A DNA stretch of 64,000 nt from Thozetella sp. PMI_491. Its lineage: Eukaryota; Ascomycota; Sordariomycetes; Chaetosphaeriales; Chaetosphaeriaceae. Of the stretch, positions 12,502 through 23,100 are shown piece by piece. The stretch covers positions 190,114-254,113 of the forward strand of contig MU270083.1 of the NCBI GenBank assembly GCA_021432635.1. The letters are read 5' to 3'. A program made the position numbers and the translations under genes. Each line of letters starts with the position of its first letter. Position 1 is the stretch's first letter. A model generated the notes under the pieces. The model did no database searches. It was not told where the DNA came from and saw nothing but the letters and a program-made list of their open reading frames with translations.

Positions 12502-13589
12502 AGCGGCTGGTTTTTGCGAAAAGAAGAGACGGCTGGCTTCTATCCAGAGATGCTAGCGCGCTAGGTTCACCAGGGATATGCACAACTAACGAAGGGCGAG
12601 ATATCGAGAAGAATGGAAGTAGTCGCTACTTAGAAAGACCCAGAACCGCCAGCGATAGGACCAGTAAAGCTGCCAGGCTTGTGAGAGAGGAAATGAGAAA
12701 AGAGACTCGCAGTCAAGGCCGTCAGTCTCGTACTCGGTGTTCAACAATTGGAGTGCCATGAAACTCGATTTTCCCCGACCGCTGGTGGGAGACTCTGGTG
12801 GGGAGTCTAACTCTGAAACCTTCATGAGACACTTCAATATTGCCTAGGAATACCTACCACGGACACACCCATAACGCATCGCCGCACGTGACACCGAATC
12901 AACAATTGAATTGACCGACCGGCCAAGTGAAATCGAGTTGGCTCCGGAGGCAACCTTGTTGTCGGCGAGGCATTGGTTCAGATGGCATATGTCAATGACG
13001 GTGCATCCAGCACGAAACTGTTTCGCTCCTCCTTTGCAATTGAGAAAGGACCAGGAGCCAAAGGGGATGCTTTCAATGTGAGGGTAAATTAAAGTTTCCT
13101 ATCTGGTAGTCGACATAAGACCTCCTGAGATATCCGTCTGTCCTGCCCTTGTCTCCTCGGCATTGAACTGAAAAAGTGGTGCCTCCTTCGCTATTTGTCT
13201 TTTAATCATCCCTGTGGGTCCCCTTCACGCCCTCAGCTCCGGTACAGCACTGCTTCCCGCGATCGCTGGCGCAAGACGGTATCCATAGGGAATGGAGACG
13301 CGCTCTATGATGGTAGTAGTGGTGGTATGCTGGTGATGACGGTAATGATAGGAAAGAAGCGCTCGAGGCTCGTGATCGAGAATTATCGGCGTCTCCGTCC
13401 CGTGTCCGCGGGAAAGAGGGTGAGGCCTGCAGGCGCAAACAATGTCCGGAACTCCCAATGATCCCTGAGATCAAACGCCAATGTGTATCGACAAGTCAGG
13501 TGGAGGTGGAGGTGGTTATAAACAGGGTGAATAGTTGAAAGGGGCTATGGTTTGGGTATCTCGGTTTTGCTCGGTGGGGAGGTGGGAGA
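12502..13589. other. Promoter-containing intergenic region, no gene seen
   Basis: It separates two minus-strand genes and includes the presumed promoter of the small secreted protein. Three overlapping short frames at about 13195-13474 have mutually inconsistent translations and no recognisable features. I see no gene. Confidence 0.55.
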
Positions 13590-14378
13590 CTAGAAGTTGG
13601 ACGCGGTGTTGACCTGGGTCGGAGCGTGGTAGCTCTCAAGCGTGCTCTGGAACGGAGACCGAGTGGAGGAGCCGACGGCCGACGTGCCCACCTCGCTCTT
13701 CTCCGGGCCGGTATAGCCCATCAGCCCATCGCCCTCCTCCTGGTTCTTCTTGCGGCCCCAGATCCTCCACGCGATCAGGGCCATGCCAGCAAGAACGATA
13801 GCACCACCGACACCGACCACCACGCCGATGATGGTGTTGCGGGTTGTCTCGGGCATGCCGGATGAGGTGCTAGCGCTGTTGCTGTCGAGGCCCGGAGTAG
13901 TCGTAATAGTAGCCGAGGAAGTAACGGCAGTCGTATGCCCGCTATCATCCGTGGTCGTGTAGACAACCACCGTTGTCTGGACTTCCTGAGACTTGGAGGA
14001 AGAAGTAGAGGACTCATCGGGAGTGGACGTGGTTGATGATGGGGGCGGTGTGGTGCTGCTCGGGGTGGAACTGGTGGACTGAGGCTTGTCAGAGCTGCTG
14101 GTGCTGGTGATGCCAGGCGCCGAGGTAGAGGAGCTCTTCTCGCTCGAGGTCGTGGTCTTAGCTGGGGCAGAAGTCGTGCTTTGGGCGGGAGACGACGTAG
14201 CGGAACTGGCTGCTGCGTCGCCCTGGTCCTTCCCTGTAGGCGTGGTCTCTGCCCGCTGTTGGATCGCCACCACCTCGGCGTGTCGTCCCAGCAAGTTAAT
14301 GTCGATCCATGAGGCCTGGGCGATGAAGAGGAACGAGAGTGCTACGGTGAGCAAGCTGAATATCCGCGTCGTATACAT
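13590..14378 (-). CDS. Mucin-like single-pass plasma-membrane protein
   Basis: This is a single-exon gene of 262 aa. Residues 1-22 form a signal peptide. Residues about 45-180 are very rich in Ser and Thr, with Pro, as expected of a heavily O-mannosylated extracellular stalk. Residues about 183-205 are one strongly hydrophobic helix (IIGVVVGVGGAIVLAGMALI), followed directly by a positive stop-transfer sequence (WGRKK). A short cytosolic tail of about 50 residues contains GLMGYTGPEK. The layout resembles fungal Mid2/Mtl-type wall-stress sensors and other membrane mucins, but no WSC or other named ectodomain is visible, so the family is not assigned. The probable 5' leader lies at 14379-14800 and is pyrimidine-rich on the coding strand. 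Confidence 0.85.
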   Translation of the reverse strand: MYTTRIFSLLTVALSFLFIAQASWIDINLLGRHAEVVAIQQRAETTPTGKDQGDAAASSATSSPAQSTTSAPAKTTTSSEKSSSTSAPGITSTSSSDKPQSTSSTPSSTTPPPSSTTSTPDESSTSSSKSQEVQTTVVVYTTTDDSGHTTAVTSSATITTTPGLDSNSASTSSGMPETTRNTIIGVVVGVGGAIVLAGMALIAWRIWGRKKNQEEGDGLMGYTGPEKSEVGTSAVGSSTRSPFQSTLESYHAPTQVNTASNF

Positions 14379-16944
14379 GGCGGCTAGCTTCTGCCTAGTT
14401 GGCCTGTTCTGGTTCTGTGGTCGTTCTCGAGGGTTGGGGGGTGGAGGAAGGCCGACGAAGGGTCAGTGTCGATTCCCTTTCTGGGTTTGCAGAGGAGCGA
14501 GGTCTTGTCCGTCGATGCGTTCGACGACAGGCCTGATGGGTCGGGGGATGTGCGCTCAGGAGTTTGGGTGATCGCCTTGATGAAGCAGAGGCGAGGCGCG
14601 GCGGGTGGTCGTGTCGCCTAAAATTGGAAAATGCGAGAGAGGACGGGGCGAAGGCGGAACGGAAACAAGCGCCGTCGAAAAGGGGGCCCCGATGGAAGAG
14701 AGAAAAAGAGGCTTGCGAATCGAAGATTGCAATCCAAAATGGCAAGAAACGAATGGGAGAAGATTCGGGAAGAAAAGGGAAGAAACGAGTGGGCTGGTTC
14801 GGGGTCAGAGTGGTTTTAAGAAAATTACTAGTGATGACAGAGGAGAGGATGAAGGAGGAGGAGGGCGGAGGAAATGGCGAGCAAACCCATCGGGCCCCGA
14901 AGGAAGGAAGGGAGAGCCAGGTCAGATGTGGTGCGACAGGGGGGAGGCGACACAGGCCTTGTGGCCCTTGTGGGGCCGTGCAAAGTTCTCAGTTCGTATT
15001 GCTGAGGAGGCCACTGGCTAAGGCGTCAGGGGATCGCCAACGGCCGACCCGCAGCAGGAAAGGGCGCCAACCACTGAACGGCCAGCCTGGACCCTTCCTG
15101 CCCGTGGCGCGGGCCAGCCGCCATGCGCTGGAAAACAATCAATCCAACACTTTGCTTTTTGACCCGAGTCTGTCACCACGACGCATTGTTACAACCAGAT
15201 GGAGGACACCCTGCCGTCCCTCTTCCCCCTTTCCGAGTTGGGCGCGCGCAGTGCACGCGTCGCGGGTTTCGCCCGTTTGGGCGGGGATAGGTGATGAACA
15301 AAGGGCTTGCGCAACCCGTCCCGAGAAACCACCACAGTGCCCGGCCGGCGGCGCCTTGTCTGTCTATGGCCTTGTCTGGGTCCCTGTCCCACACCTCCCC
15401 TTGGGTGATCCACCGAGGGCGCAAGAAATAGCATCCCGCGCATGACGGAACCCTTCTACCGCGATCGACTGAAAACACATGCCATCCCATGTCGACAAAG
15501 CGACAAAGCAAAACATCTGATGGTTGGGCCTGGCAGGTGAAGAACAGATTGGGGGGGCCCAATCTGCCCCAGAAAATAAAAATAAATAAATCGGTAGTCG
15601 CCAGAGCAAAATAAGCTATCTCTCTATATATACCTAACACACTGTACGTACGTGTGCATGCCTGTGAAACCGAGAGTCTCAGGCCGATGTGCCTCTCTCC
15701 ATCTCTCTCCTCCGTGGGCCTGTTCGACTCTCTCTATCCATTGTGTCTCACTCCACCGCAGCCAGCTCAATCAATACATTTCGCCCAATCCAGGAAATAC
15801 TCGGGCAGACTAGCGACGAGAGGGCTCGAGATCAGCACCGCGACCCGGTACCGTCGATGTCGAGAGGGCAAGGGTCTGCGCCCCCCCCCCTCTCCGATCG
15901 CCATTTGACCTCATAATGCTGCGTCCCGCACAACCGACCGCACCACCTCTCTCCTTGCAATCCCCCTTGCAAACCGGTTTCCCGCCCCACCCTGTCCTGG
16001 GCCTAGTCTCCCTTCCCTTGGATTCCTTAGTATGGCAGCACTGCCGTCTGGACCCTGACATGCGTCATCCTTCGGCCGTTCTCCATCCTCTTCGATCTTA
16101 TTACTTAGCTTGCCTACCTGCCAACTGCCGTCGCACTAAGTACACCCTGGTTTTCAAAAATCGGCCCAGAAGGCGCGCCCAGGAGTACGTAGACAGCCCG
16201 AAAGGGCCTTTGTTCTCTCGTGCGGGGTTTTTACTTTCGTCCTTTTCCTCCCCTGAACCGCCCGTTGGCCCGGGTGGGCGACACGTCCCGTCCGCTGCGG
16301 GTTTCGTCAGCGCTGGGGTTTGCCACCGAGAGTGTACCCACCTCATATTGTCGCGTGAGTCGTGCCAGTTGAGCCAAGCGGGCCACTGCCGCCGCATGGT
16401 ACTCCGTAGGCCTCCCTCCGAGGCGCGGGTGTGGGGTACGTTTCCAAACGTGCCGTCTCCCGGCGACCTACGTACCGTAGTCTGGATCCCTCCGTACCAT
16501 CCACGGTTCAAAGACATTCGCATTTTGTTTGCACCGATGCCGGATACATCATAGGAAATCCTCCCGTGCCGGACTACACCAGACTGCATGATTGGCGGCG
16601 CTTCCTCTGAGATGCAACTTGCAATCAAGTCCGAATCAAGCCTTGACAAGCGCGCCAGTCCTCGCGACACAGAACACCAAACACGCCGAAAGAGAGATAG
16701 AGAAGGGAGCGGTTTCTTTCTAAACCTCTACAGCATCGCAGCATCGCAGCATCGAGCTGAGGCCAGGAGCGCCTTAGAATCTATTATGTCGAAGTACAGC
16801 CTAGCGTAGACCAGGTTTCCTGAAGTGACGTCCCTGGGGGACATGTGCATAGGATATGATGCCGTCATCGGTGCTACCACACCTTGAATAAGACGCCGTC
16901 CTCAAGCATAGTCCTACACACACCATGTAACCGCAAGAATAGCA
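14379..16944. other. Intergenic region, no intact gene seen
   Basis: The left part is the purine-rich (pyrimidine-rich on minus) leader and promoter of the mucin-like gene. Longer open frames such as 15916..16554 (+) and 16101..16670 (-) lie on both strands over the same DNA. They lack domains and plausible composition, so they are treated as chance. An 8-bp tandem repeat (CAGCATCG, three copies) occurs at 16731-16754. Confidence 0.5.
16731..16754. repeat. 8-bp tandem repeat, three copies
   Basis: Three exact head-to-tail copies of CAGCATCG lie in non-coding DNA. This is a short microsatellite-like array with no evident function. Confidence 0.8.
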
Positions 16945-17472
16945 TTAGTTCTCTGGGCCTAGCACAATATGATTGTCCAGTCGTTTCCACCCCGCCGGCA
17001 AGCAGTGGGCCACCTTCGAGACCCCTTCACCACCGAGACCTAGGTCAACGGTGATTGGAGCGCATCGAGGGTGAATACAACCTCTCCCACGGACAAGGTC
17101 TTGGGTGCCCCATCCAACCCCACAGCACACTTGTTCCGCCATCTCATGCCTGCAGTATACCCGCCGGTAGAGAGGCTTCAACTCCGGAGAAATCCTGGCC
17201 ACAGCTATACTGTTGTGCCGTTCGTCCCCGCGTCAAATCATGCCGGCAAAAGAGTCGGTAAACGTGCCAGCGCGCGAGCTAGCCCCAGTGAGGCGGTTCG
17301 ATGTCTTCCAGCAGTAAAGCGAGGTGCCATCGGGGGGGTTCACGCCGGTACCTCGACGTAGGGCGCCCCAGGACTGTAGTGCTGCGTCCCGCCCTGTGTA
17401 CCTGTCCGAGATGTTGCCCTCGCCTAGAAAGGCGGCTGTGGTTGACGGAATTCTGTTATTCCACTCAAACAT
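16945..17472 (-). pseudogene. Disrupted coding-like stretch upstream of the GH51 gene
   Basis: On the minus strand one frame stays open for 176 codons, from an ATG at 17472 to a TAA at 16945, except for a single TGA at about 17233-17235. Parts in this frame look protein-like (PAGWKRLDNHIVLGPEN at the end). Nearby pieces in other minus frames also look protein-like (GAPYVEVPA, TLSVGEVVFTLDALQ, TSVLWGWMGHP). That suggests a gene broken by several frameshifts. I could not identify a family. The LWGW piece is faintly reminiscent of GH32, but this is too weak to name. It may also be chance open frame. It lies divergently, about 180 bp from the start of the GH51 gene. Confidence 0.2.
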
Positions 17473-17532
17473 CCCCTGTCATTTCGCTATAGACAATCCA
17501 AGAAGCTCGGGATGGCACGTGAAATTAGCATT

Positions 17533-17540
17533 TATATAAA
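17533..17540 (+). promoter_or_regulatory. Probable TATA box of the GH51 gene
   Basis: TATATAAA occurs 113 bp upstream of the ATG at 17653. The spacing fits a short 5' untranslated leader. It has been placed by sequence and position only. Confidence 0.45.
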
Positions 17541-17652
17541 CATGTCCTTGTCTGCCTGTGCACATGCATGCTCGTAGAGATCCTGCGGCGTCCCCAGACG
17601 TTTCATAATACGCCCTGGGCAGAACAGAAGCAGACACTCATCGTTGGTTACC

Positions 17653-20199
17653 ATGGCTCTCAAAACAGTTCGGCTATGTTCCCTACTTGGGATCTCCAAG
17701 GTTGTTGCCGCCGTGACGCTCTCCGTCGCGAGCTCCGGCGGAAACGCGTCTTCCCCATTCCACTATGGCCTCATGTTCGAAGATATTAATCATTCTGGTG
17801 ATGGCGGGGTGTAAGAGGTCCCCTTAATTGTTTTACACTATCACTACTAAGACTGAGAAGCTACGCCGAGTTGATTCAAAACCGTGCCTTCCAAGCCGGC
17901 ACACTAGAAGCCTGGTCGGCCGTCGGGGATGCGAGCCTTGCGCTCGACACTACTAGCCCCTTGTCATCCGCATTGCCGACCTCTGTTCAGGTGACTAGCA
18001 ACAATGGCGGGCTTGCTGGCATCAGTAACACCGGTTGGTGGGGCATTGATGTTAAAGAACACCACACCTACAGGGGGAGCTTTTATTCCTACGGAGCCTA
18101 CAGCGGCAACTTCACCGCATCCCTTGTGTCTGACATCACCCAGGAGGTCCTTGGATCAGTCTCGATTACCTCTCGGTCGAGTGAAGGGGTTTGGACTCAG
18201 CATACATACGAGCTTATCCCAACCACGAGTGCAGCCAACTCGAACAATAGCTTTCATTTACAATACGACGCTCCTGCCGGCGCCGTCTTGGGCTTCAACC
18301 TCATCAGCCTTTTCCCGCCAACGTTCAATGACAGGTAAATATTATGGGAAATTGCAACTGGGAAGACTCCAGCTCATGTTTCATAGGCCCAACGGAAATC
18401 GGATTGAACTCATGCAGGCCCTCAAAGACCTTAACCCAAAGTATTTTAGGATCCCGGGCGGAAACAACCTGTAGGTCTTATAATCCTCTGCCACTACGAA
18501 ACCGGGCATCTCATACCATCTCAGAGAAGGAAACAGCAGTCCCAACTACTGGAACTGGTCTGCTACCTTGGGTCCCCTGACAGATCGCCCAGGTCGTGCG
18601 GGCACCTGGGGCTACCATAATACAGACGGCCTTGGTCTGGTAGAGTACAGTACGTATCCCAGAGTCAAAAATTTCCCTTTCAGCGTCATCATAGCTCCAT
18701 GAATGGGCAGTCACAACATATCGGTGCCCAATTCCGAGTCTCCAGGCGTGTCTCACCCACAATTAAGGCAATTACTGACTCCGGATGTGGGTAGTGGACT
18801 GGTGCACGGATCTCGGCGTGGAGCCGGTGCTGGCTCTCTGGGGTGGCCTGTTCCTTGACGGCACTATAATTCCGGAGGACGAGCTCTCGTTCTATGTCGA
18901 CGATGCACTCAACGAATTAGAGTTCCTCATGGGGGATCCTTCCACCACATTTGGAGCACTGCGTGCCAGTCTCGGCCGTTCGGTCCCTTGGAAAATTAGG
19001 TTCGTCGAAATAGGCAATGAGGACAATCTAAACAACGGCGGTGATTCGTGTAAGTGCTTCCCTCCTCCACCTCTTAGTAATTCTTGAGATAGCAGTTGGG
19101 TGTCTGGAAGCGCATCAGGGTGGATTTTACCCCCAAGACGCACCTCGGGATTCCCGAGACACGACAATTTTAAAAATGCCGATAGGTAGCTGACGGGCTC
19201 TCAGACAAGGCATATCGTTTCAACATGTTCTATGATGCAATCACGGCCAAGTATCCCGATATCTTGATCTTCTCCTCGACCACCAATTATAGATACAAGA
19301 GCTCTGGGTGGGACTATCATGAGTACACTGTAAGTCGACCCTCAGTGTTTAGCACGGTGACGGGAAAGGCGGGTTGACTGACAGCGAGAAGCGACCAGAT
19401 ATGTTCGTTTCCCAGTTCGGCATGTTCGACAACTGGGCGCTAGAAACTCCTATTATGGTTGGCGAGTAAGTTGGCGCTCAAGATCTCCGGCGAGGCTATA
19501 ATACTGACCCAGCAGATTCGCCGCGGTCCAAAATAATACCGGCAAACTTGAAGGAACAGATTGGAGTGCTCCACGAACCGAATTTCCCTACTGGATTGGT
19601 GCCGTCGCCGAAGCTGTGTTCCTCCTCGGAACCGAGAGAAACTCGGCCAAGCTCTGGGGAGTGAGCTATGCGCCACTGCTCCAAAATCTGGACAGCTACG
19701 AATGGACGGTGAGCTACGAGCTGTCCCCTCATACCGAGGCCTCCAAGATTTTGTCGTGATGCTGACAATACCAAAGCCTGACTTGATCGCCTTCACTGCA
19801 GACCCGTCCCAGACCCTCCCCAGTGTCTCCTACGAAGTCCTGAAGCTCCTTGGCAGCAGCCCCTTTGCCGAGACACTTCCAGTCACCGTCGGCGCTAACA
19901 CAGGCTTTGGTCCCGCATTCTGGGTGGCGGGTCAGGCTGACGATAGGTACATCCTGAAGGCAGCTGTGTATAACAGCACGACCGACGACGTCCAGTTCTC
20001 CGTCACTTTTGAGGCACTCAAAGGTGGCGCGACGGGTCAACTGACAGTTCTCTCCGCGGACAGCCCGTTTGCACGCAACACGCCTGCGGCCAGAGAGCAG
20101 GTAAAGAAGTCTATATCTACCGTTACTGCAAACAAAGATGGCACGTTCGAATTCAGCTTACCAAATCTGTCTGTTGCTGTATTCGAGGCTGCGAAGTGA
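17653..20199 (+). CDS. GH51 alpha-L-arabinofuranosidase, secreted
   Basis: The enzyme releases terminal L-arabinofuranose from arabinoxylan and arabinan outside the cell. I derive nine exons: 17653..17810, 17861..18334, 18387..18470, 18525..18649, 18795..19049, 19205..19329, 19389..19465, 19516..19708 and 19777..20199. Together they encode 637 aa, close to the roughly 630 aa of fungal GH51 enzymes. All junctions are GT-AG and keep frame. The start has good context (ACCATGGC). The N-terminus has a hydrophobic signal-like segment, then the family motif [21 protein letters not shown] and a carbohydrate-binding-like beta region. RIPGGNN and GLGLVEYMDWCTDLG follow. The acid/base glutamate is E356 (in EIGNED) and the nucleophile is E433 (in MVGEFA, split by intron 7). 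Introns 4 and 5 (145 and 155 nt) are longer than the others; their acceptors were chosen by frame and by fit to the family. No inactivating change is visible. Confidence 0.92.
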
Positions 20200-23100
20200 C
20201 GATACCGAATTGGAGCAACGGCGCCGGAGGCCACCGTGCAGATGTATAAGAACTCGTACATATTCAGGCAAGCATGTTCAAGACGGACTCTGTACAATTG
20301 TCTATTTATAGCAGCCTAGCTAGATACGAAATCTGCCCATAGGCGCCGGAGAGAACTACCTCCTCGGCCTGTCCCATTGTACCTGATGCCGAGTCAAGAC
20401 CTAGACAATGCTTCCAGGAAGGGTCACCTAGATGGCTTAACAGGCTCGAGGAGCTCACAGAGTGAGTGTGCATAATGAAGTGCATAATGAGGCTCTAGGC
20501 AGTGTTAGGAGTTCAGTTTGTCCAACTATATTGGGTGAAGAGGTCGTACTGCAGCACTGTGGTGGACTGAAGCAAACAAAGAACTCGCGTACGAAACCCC
20601 GCTACAGCCACAATATCGACCTAAAGTGCCACGGACTAACTCCCAATTACAATTCGGCCCCCAAGAAGGGCAAATCAACATCCAAATTACCACCGTTAGT
20701 TTGTCGTGCAGCGCCATTGCCACGCACAAGACCCGAGACGGGCCAGTCTTGAAGGCCAGCTCGGGCCACCCCCCGAAAAAAAACTCTGTATCACTCCAAG
20801 CTACCAACCAGCAGGTCATTTTACAAAAACGGTCTCTCATTATCCGGGAGAGCAGCACGCCGCCAGCTGACGGCGTCCTCGGGCATTTGGCGCACGACGC
20901 AACCGGACATTGTTGAGTTTGTTCAGTCCCGGCCAAACCGTGGCCGAGCTCGAAGCAGCCACCTGGAGACGTCCGAGAATCTTATGCCCGAAGGCCCTTC
21001 CAGAGCGGCTGCCCGTGGTGTCGAACTTCGAACTCGAACCAAAGATCTTTATATGTACGCTTATGCGGAAACGATCGCCACAGGCAGAGCTGTAGCTCTT
21101 CTGTGCTTCGTCCCACGGGGCGCACCGAGGTTGCGCATGATCACCACTCTCGAGGGTACTTGAATGACTCATGCTCCCTTCTCTAGGCCGACTCGTCTCT
21201 CCGAGATCGTCGTAGAGAGGCCCAGCGATCTGGACGCGAGGGCTATTTGCACCCAAGTCAGTGGTCTAGCCGTCGGAGAGCTGGCATGTGATCCTTACAA
21301 CAATCCGCATCATCTCAGAGTGTGGCGCACACTGCATAGTCCTTGTAGCTTGTATCCCGGCCAAGGCACCGGCTAGGTAGGCTAGAACCTACAATCCGCC
21401 TTGTATTTTTATACCGGGCAAGGCCCCGGTAGCTCTCCTGTGCGCAGGGACTTCACTACGACATGCCACAAAGCTGGGAGCACTTGGGAAAGCGCAGTGT
21501 GGCATCTTTGCTCGAGGGAAACGTGCTGGGTGGGAATACTCCAGGTCCCACTGTCTATTCTTGCTCGAACCGAGGGAGTAAAGCCAGGTTTTAGGGCCGA
21601 CTGTAGAGAAAATGTCCGTGAATGACTCCTTGGAGCAGACTTGCTGATATCTTGTGTGCAGTAGATATATATGTATGTCCGGCACCTCTGACGCTGTCCA
21701 GGCAATAGAGAATTGGTTATAAACCAAATGCTCGGCCAGCTCTTATGGTGCCGTTCTGATCTTCGCATCTCTATATCGCAGAAGATCAATGGTGGACCGA
21801 GTCGGCAACCTCCAGGATGGAGGCACCTGTTCGGCTTATGATAAACTGCACTGTCTGTTGGATGCGGAAGCTGAAAGTGAGGGATGAAGTGGAGAAAATG
21901 AGATAGCCGATGATCGACCACGGAGAAAGGAGGTACTGGCACGGACGACATGTATCTAGCGCCCTCTGCGAAGGTTCACTGCGGACTGCAACGCCAACAT
22001 CGGAAAGTTTAGACGAGGACGAAGGCCTCACTTGAGCCCATGGAATTAGCCGTCGGCATCGGCGTGCGTTACCCACACTCAGCGTTCATGTCAGGACGCA
22101 GCGCCGAAGATCTAGTTTTTCTTAGGGGTTTGGAGATCTATGCTTTCGGTGATCGCCAAGTAGGGGGAAGGGGGAGTGGGAGGACGAGAGAGCAAGCAAA
22201 GCTGGGGATGAGCCTAAGGAGCCAAGTCAGTACAGATTCCCCCAAGGACTCCGATAAGATGTGCAGGTGAATACGACAGAGATTGTATAATCAGAATATG
22301 TAAGAATTGACTTTCATTTGGCCAACAGATATAGCTACCCCGGCGAGGGTGCCACCTGTTGGGATCAATCGCAAATTACGCTCATCATAGAGGGAGGACA
22401 GCTAGGAGAAGAGATGGAGGGCGCATACCTTGTAAGAAAACCAGGAGCTGGATTGTCGACGAAAGAGATCCCTCTCTGCCTAGAGGACCGGCTGAGGAAG
22501 CCTGCTCACCAATGCAAAACAGCTAATTGCGCATGCTTTCTCGCGTCATGATGTCCATACGTCTCTCTGAGCTAGACCTAGGTAGGGACGTATGACATCT
22601 TCAAATGCCACGGGGCTCGCAATATAGAGCCCTGGAGGCGATTTGTGGCAGCGGGGAGCCACGGTCTTCCCCTGTGCAACCTACGATTCGTGGTGCGGGA
22701 AGTGTTGAGATTGAATCTTGAGGAGGAGTAGTTGGCAAGAAGAGTTTGCGAGGAAAGAATTTGTAGAAGATGGGAGGGGCAGTAAAAAGAAATTTTGAGG
22801 AATGCTTATATAACGACAAACCCCCCACTACCCTACCGGACCCACAAGCAAGGCGTGGTTGCTGAGCCAATCAACAAGCTGGATAGTATTTTGTTTTCTT
22901 TTTGCCTGTAGGGCGTCCTAGTTCTCTCGGTGCTTGTTCTTGTATCAGTCAACTGATGCTTGTGCTTGGAGGAGGTCGGACTGCAAGATGCTGCAGAGCT
23001 GGGCGGATACCATGCTGTCGGACGGCAACTATGTGCACTTTGGGGCGAAGCGGTGTAGCGGCCCAATACTCCCGCAGCTGAAGAGTTTCTCCTGCTGGAT

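Noticed and set aside
15916-16554. 212-codon plus frame opposite a 189-codon minus frame
   Set aside because: They conflict with each other, and their composition is Pro/Arg-rich and irregular. No domain or plausible regulatory context was found.
18770-18790. Apparent lack of a splice acceptor before ATGTGGGTAG, suggesting a broken GH51 gene
   Set aside because: An acceptor further on (GTAG ending at 18794) gives VEYMDWCTDLG in frame, which fits the GH51 family, so the gene is intact.
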